Shown here piece after piece: positions 41,627 to 42,262 of a stretch of 42,262 nucleotides of DNA (the stretch's first letter is position 1; every line of letters begins with the position of its first letter). The translations under genes and the position numbers were made by a program. The DNA is taken from contig NZ_JAOQKI010000023.1 in NCBI RefSeq assembly GCF_025567465.1, positions 1-42,262 on the forward strand. The letters are read 5' to 3'. The notes beneath the pieces are model-generated. The model was given only the letters and a program-made list of their open reading frames with translations. It was not told the DNA's origin and searched no databases. The DNA comes from Roseburia_C amylophila (lineage in GTDB: Bacteria > Bacillota > Clostridia > Lachnospirales > Lachnospiraceae).

Positions 41627-42262
41627 CTAATGCCATCCATTAAACTGTGCATGTTTTATTACTGGCAACTGTCCTGCTTGTCTTGACTGAGCAAATATAA
41701 ATTCCCAATTACCTTCCGTAATCTTTTCTCCATAAACCTCTATCTCAAATGATTTTGGAATATTAGTATACGGATACTTTTCTTGAGTTGGGGTAATATT
41801 ATCCCATACAGTACCCGTCTTACTACCACTCTCTCCAACATTCCCCAACTGCTGCGGTCTTTTTACGTTATTTACTACTTCCAGCTCTGCCTCACTGAGC
41901 GTTCCATATGTTGCCATTCCAGTTAGTGAACCAACTACAAAGCCTGCCAGTGGACTGTTGGTTGCTTCTGTCATGCTCTTTTCCACATAGCTGCTGGCTG
42001 CCACCGTCAGTCCCTGCTTTGCATACTCTGTTACTACTGCCCTGCCGATGGATGTTCCTGCACTTACTGCTGCATTTGCCGCCATTCCTCCTGTCAGTAT
42101 CAGGGAAGCAGCGATTGTCAATACATTTCCTATTAAATAATAGAGGTCCGGATTACTGGCAAATACTGTATCACGGTTTGGATTAACCGATACCATTCTT
42201 GGGTCTCCTGTTACTCCTGCATAAACATCCTGACCACCTTCTACTGTATTTGAAAAGCCATA
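41627..42262 (-). CDS. Polymorphic toxin, C-terminal part (cut by the window edge)
   Basis: The frame is open to the window end and gives at least 211 codons. It contains GGQDVYAGVTGDPRMVSVNP, a hydrophobic Ala/Gly-rich pretoxin region (about VLTIAASLILTGGMAANAAV), the linker PQQLGNVGES, and a short toxin tip (TNIPKSFEIEVYGEKI to HAQFNGWH). The pretoxin region and linker match the orphan cassette downstream. The N-terminal secretion domain lies outside the window, so the export route is unknown. The short tip activity is not recognised. Confidence 0.8.
   Translation of the reverse strand, partial: YGFSNTVEGGQDVYAGVTGDPRMVSVNPNRDTVFASNPDLYYLIGNVLTIAASLILTGGMAANAAVSAGTSIGRAVVTEYAKQGLTVAASSYVEKSMTEATNSPLAGFVVGSLTGMATYGTLSEAELEVVNNVKRPQQLGNVGESGSKTGTVWDNITPTQEKYPYTNIPKSFEIEVYGEKITEGNWEFIFAQSRQAGQLPVIKHAQFNGWH

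Overview
The window looks like a chromosome segment of a low-GC Gram-positive anaerobe, most likely a Lachnospiraceae-type Clostridia. Pointers are the A/T-rich codons, the strong AGGAGG-type ribosome binding sites, a FeoA-FeoA-FeoB operon ending in a FeoB-associated Cys-rich peptide, and a type VII secretion (T7SSb-like) locus carrying Ser/Thr kinase and FHA genes. I see no rRNA, tRNA, complete insertion sequence or CRISPR array.

Region A (about 57-29648, all minus strand) is one long T7SS locus. It reads in transcription order from the right. First comes a signalling and membrane block: PP2C phosphatase, membrane Ser/Thr kinase, a small membrane protein with Thr-rich motifs, a 1.6-kresidue Ig-repeat surface protein anchored by a C-terminal helix, two proteins with a C-terminal FHA domain, and a MinD/CpaE-like ATPase. 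Next come the secretion core: the YukD/EsaB-like ubiquitin fold, the EssC ATPase and a WXG100 protein. No recognisable EssA, EssB or EsaA is present; the FHA proteins and the Ig protein may replace them. Effectors follow: six paralogous single-span membrane proteins surrounding a 396-residue putative effector, then a DcrB/DUF1795-like small protein, three small helical proteins, and a 1660-residue Rhs/YD-repeat toxin. The Rhs protein and the 396-residue protein share the same N-terminal helical module of about 150 residues, which is not a classical LXG domain. The Rhs toxin tip looks like a clan CD (caspase/gingipain-like) cysteine peptidase with a His/Cys dyad. Two membrane-anchored candidate immunity genes and a broken small membrane gene close the block.

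Region B (30011-35700) is housekeeping-like: a CPBP membrane protease fused to a DUF4190-like tail, then the ferrous iron operon feoA-feoA-feoB-Cys-rich peptide-short Fur-like regulator, a divergent short DtxR-family regulator, and a DUF1275 membrane protein. GTTAG elements spaced exactly 20 bp apart lie upstream of feoA and feoB and are good candidates for DtxR-type operators.

Region C (35757-42262, minus strand) is accessory. It holds a likely Panacea-domain toxin-antitoxin operon with its own promoter and inverted repeat. Next to it is an eroding polymorphic toxin/immunity array: a toxin gene cut by the window edge, its immunity gene, an orphan nuclease toxin tip with a frameshift, and a string of orphan immunity genes (Imm74-like, DUF2185/Imm33-like, SUKH-like and unrecognised ones) mixed with gene fragments and a 79-bp direct repeat.
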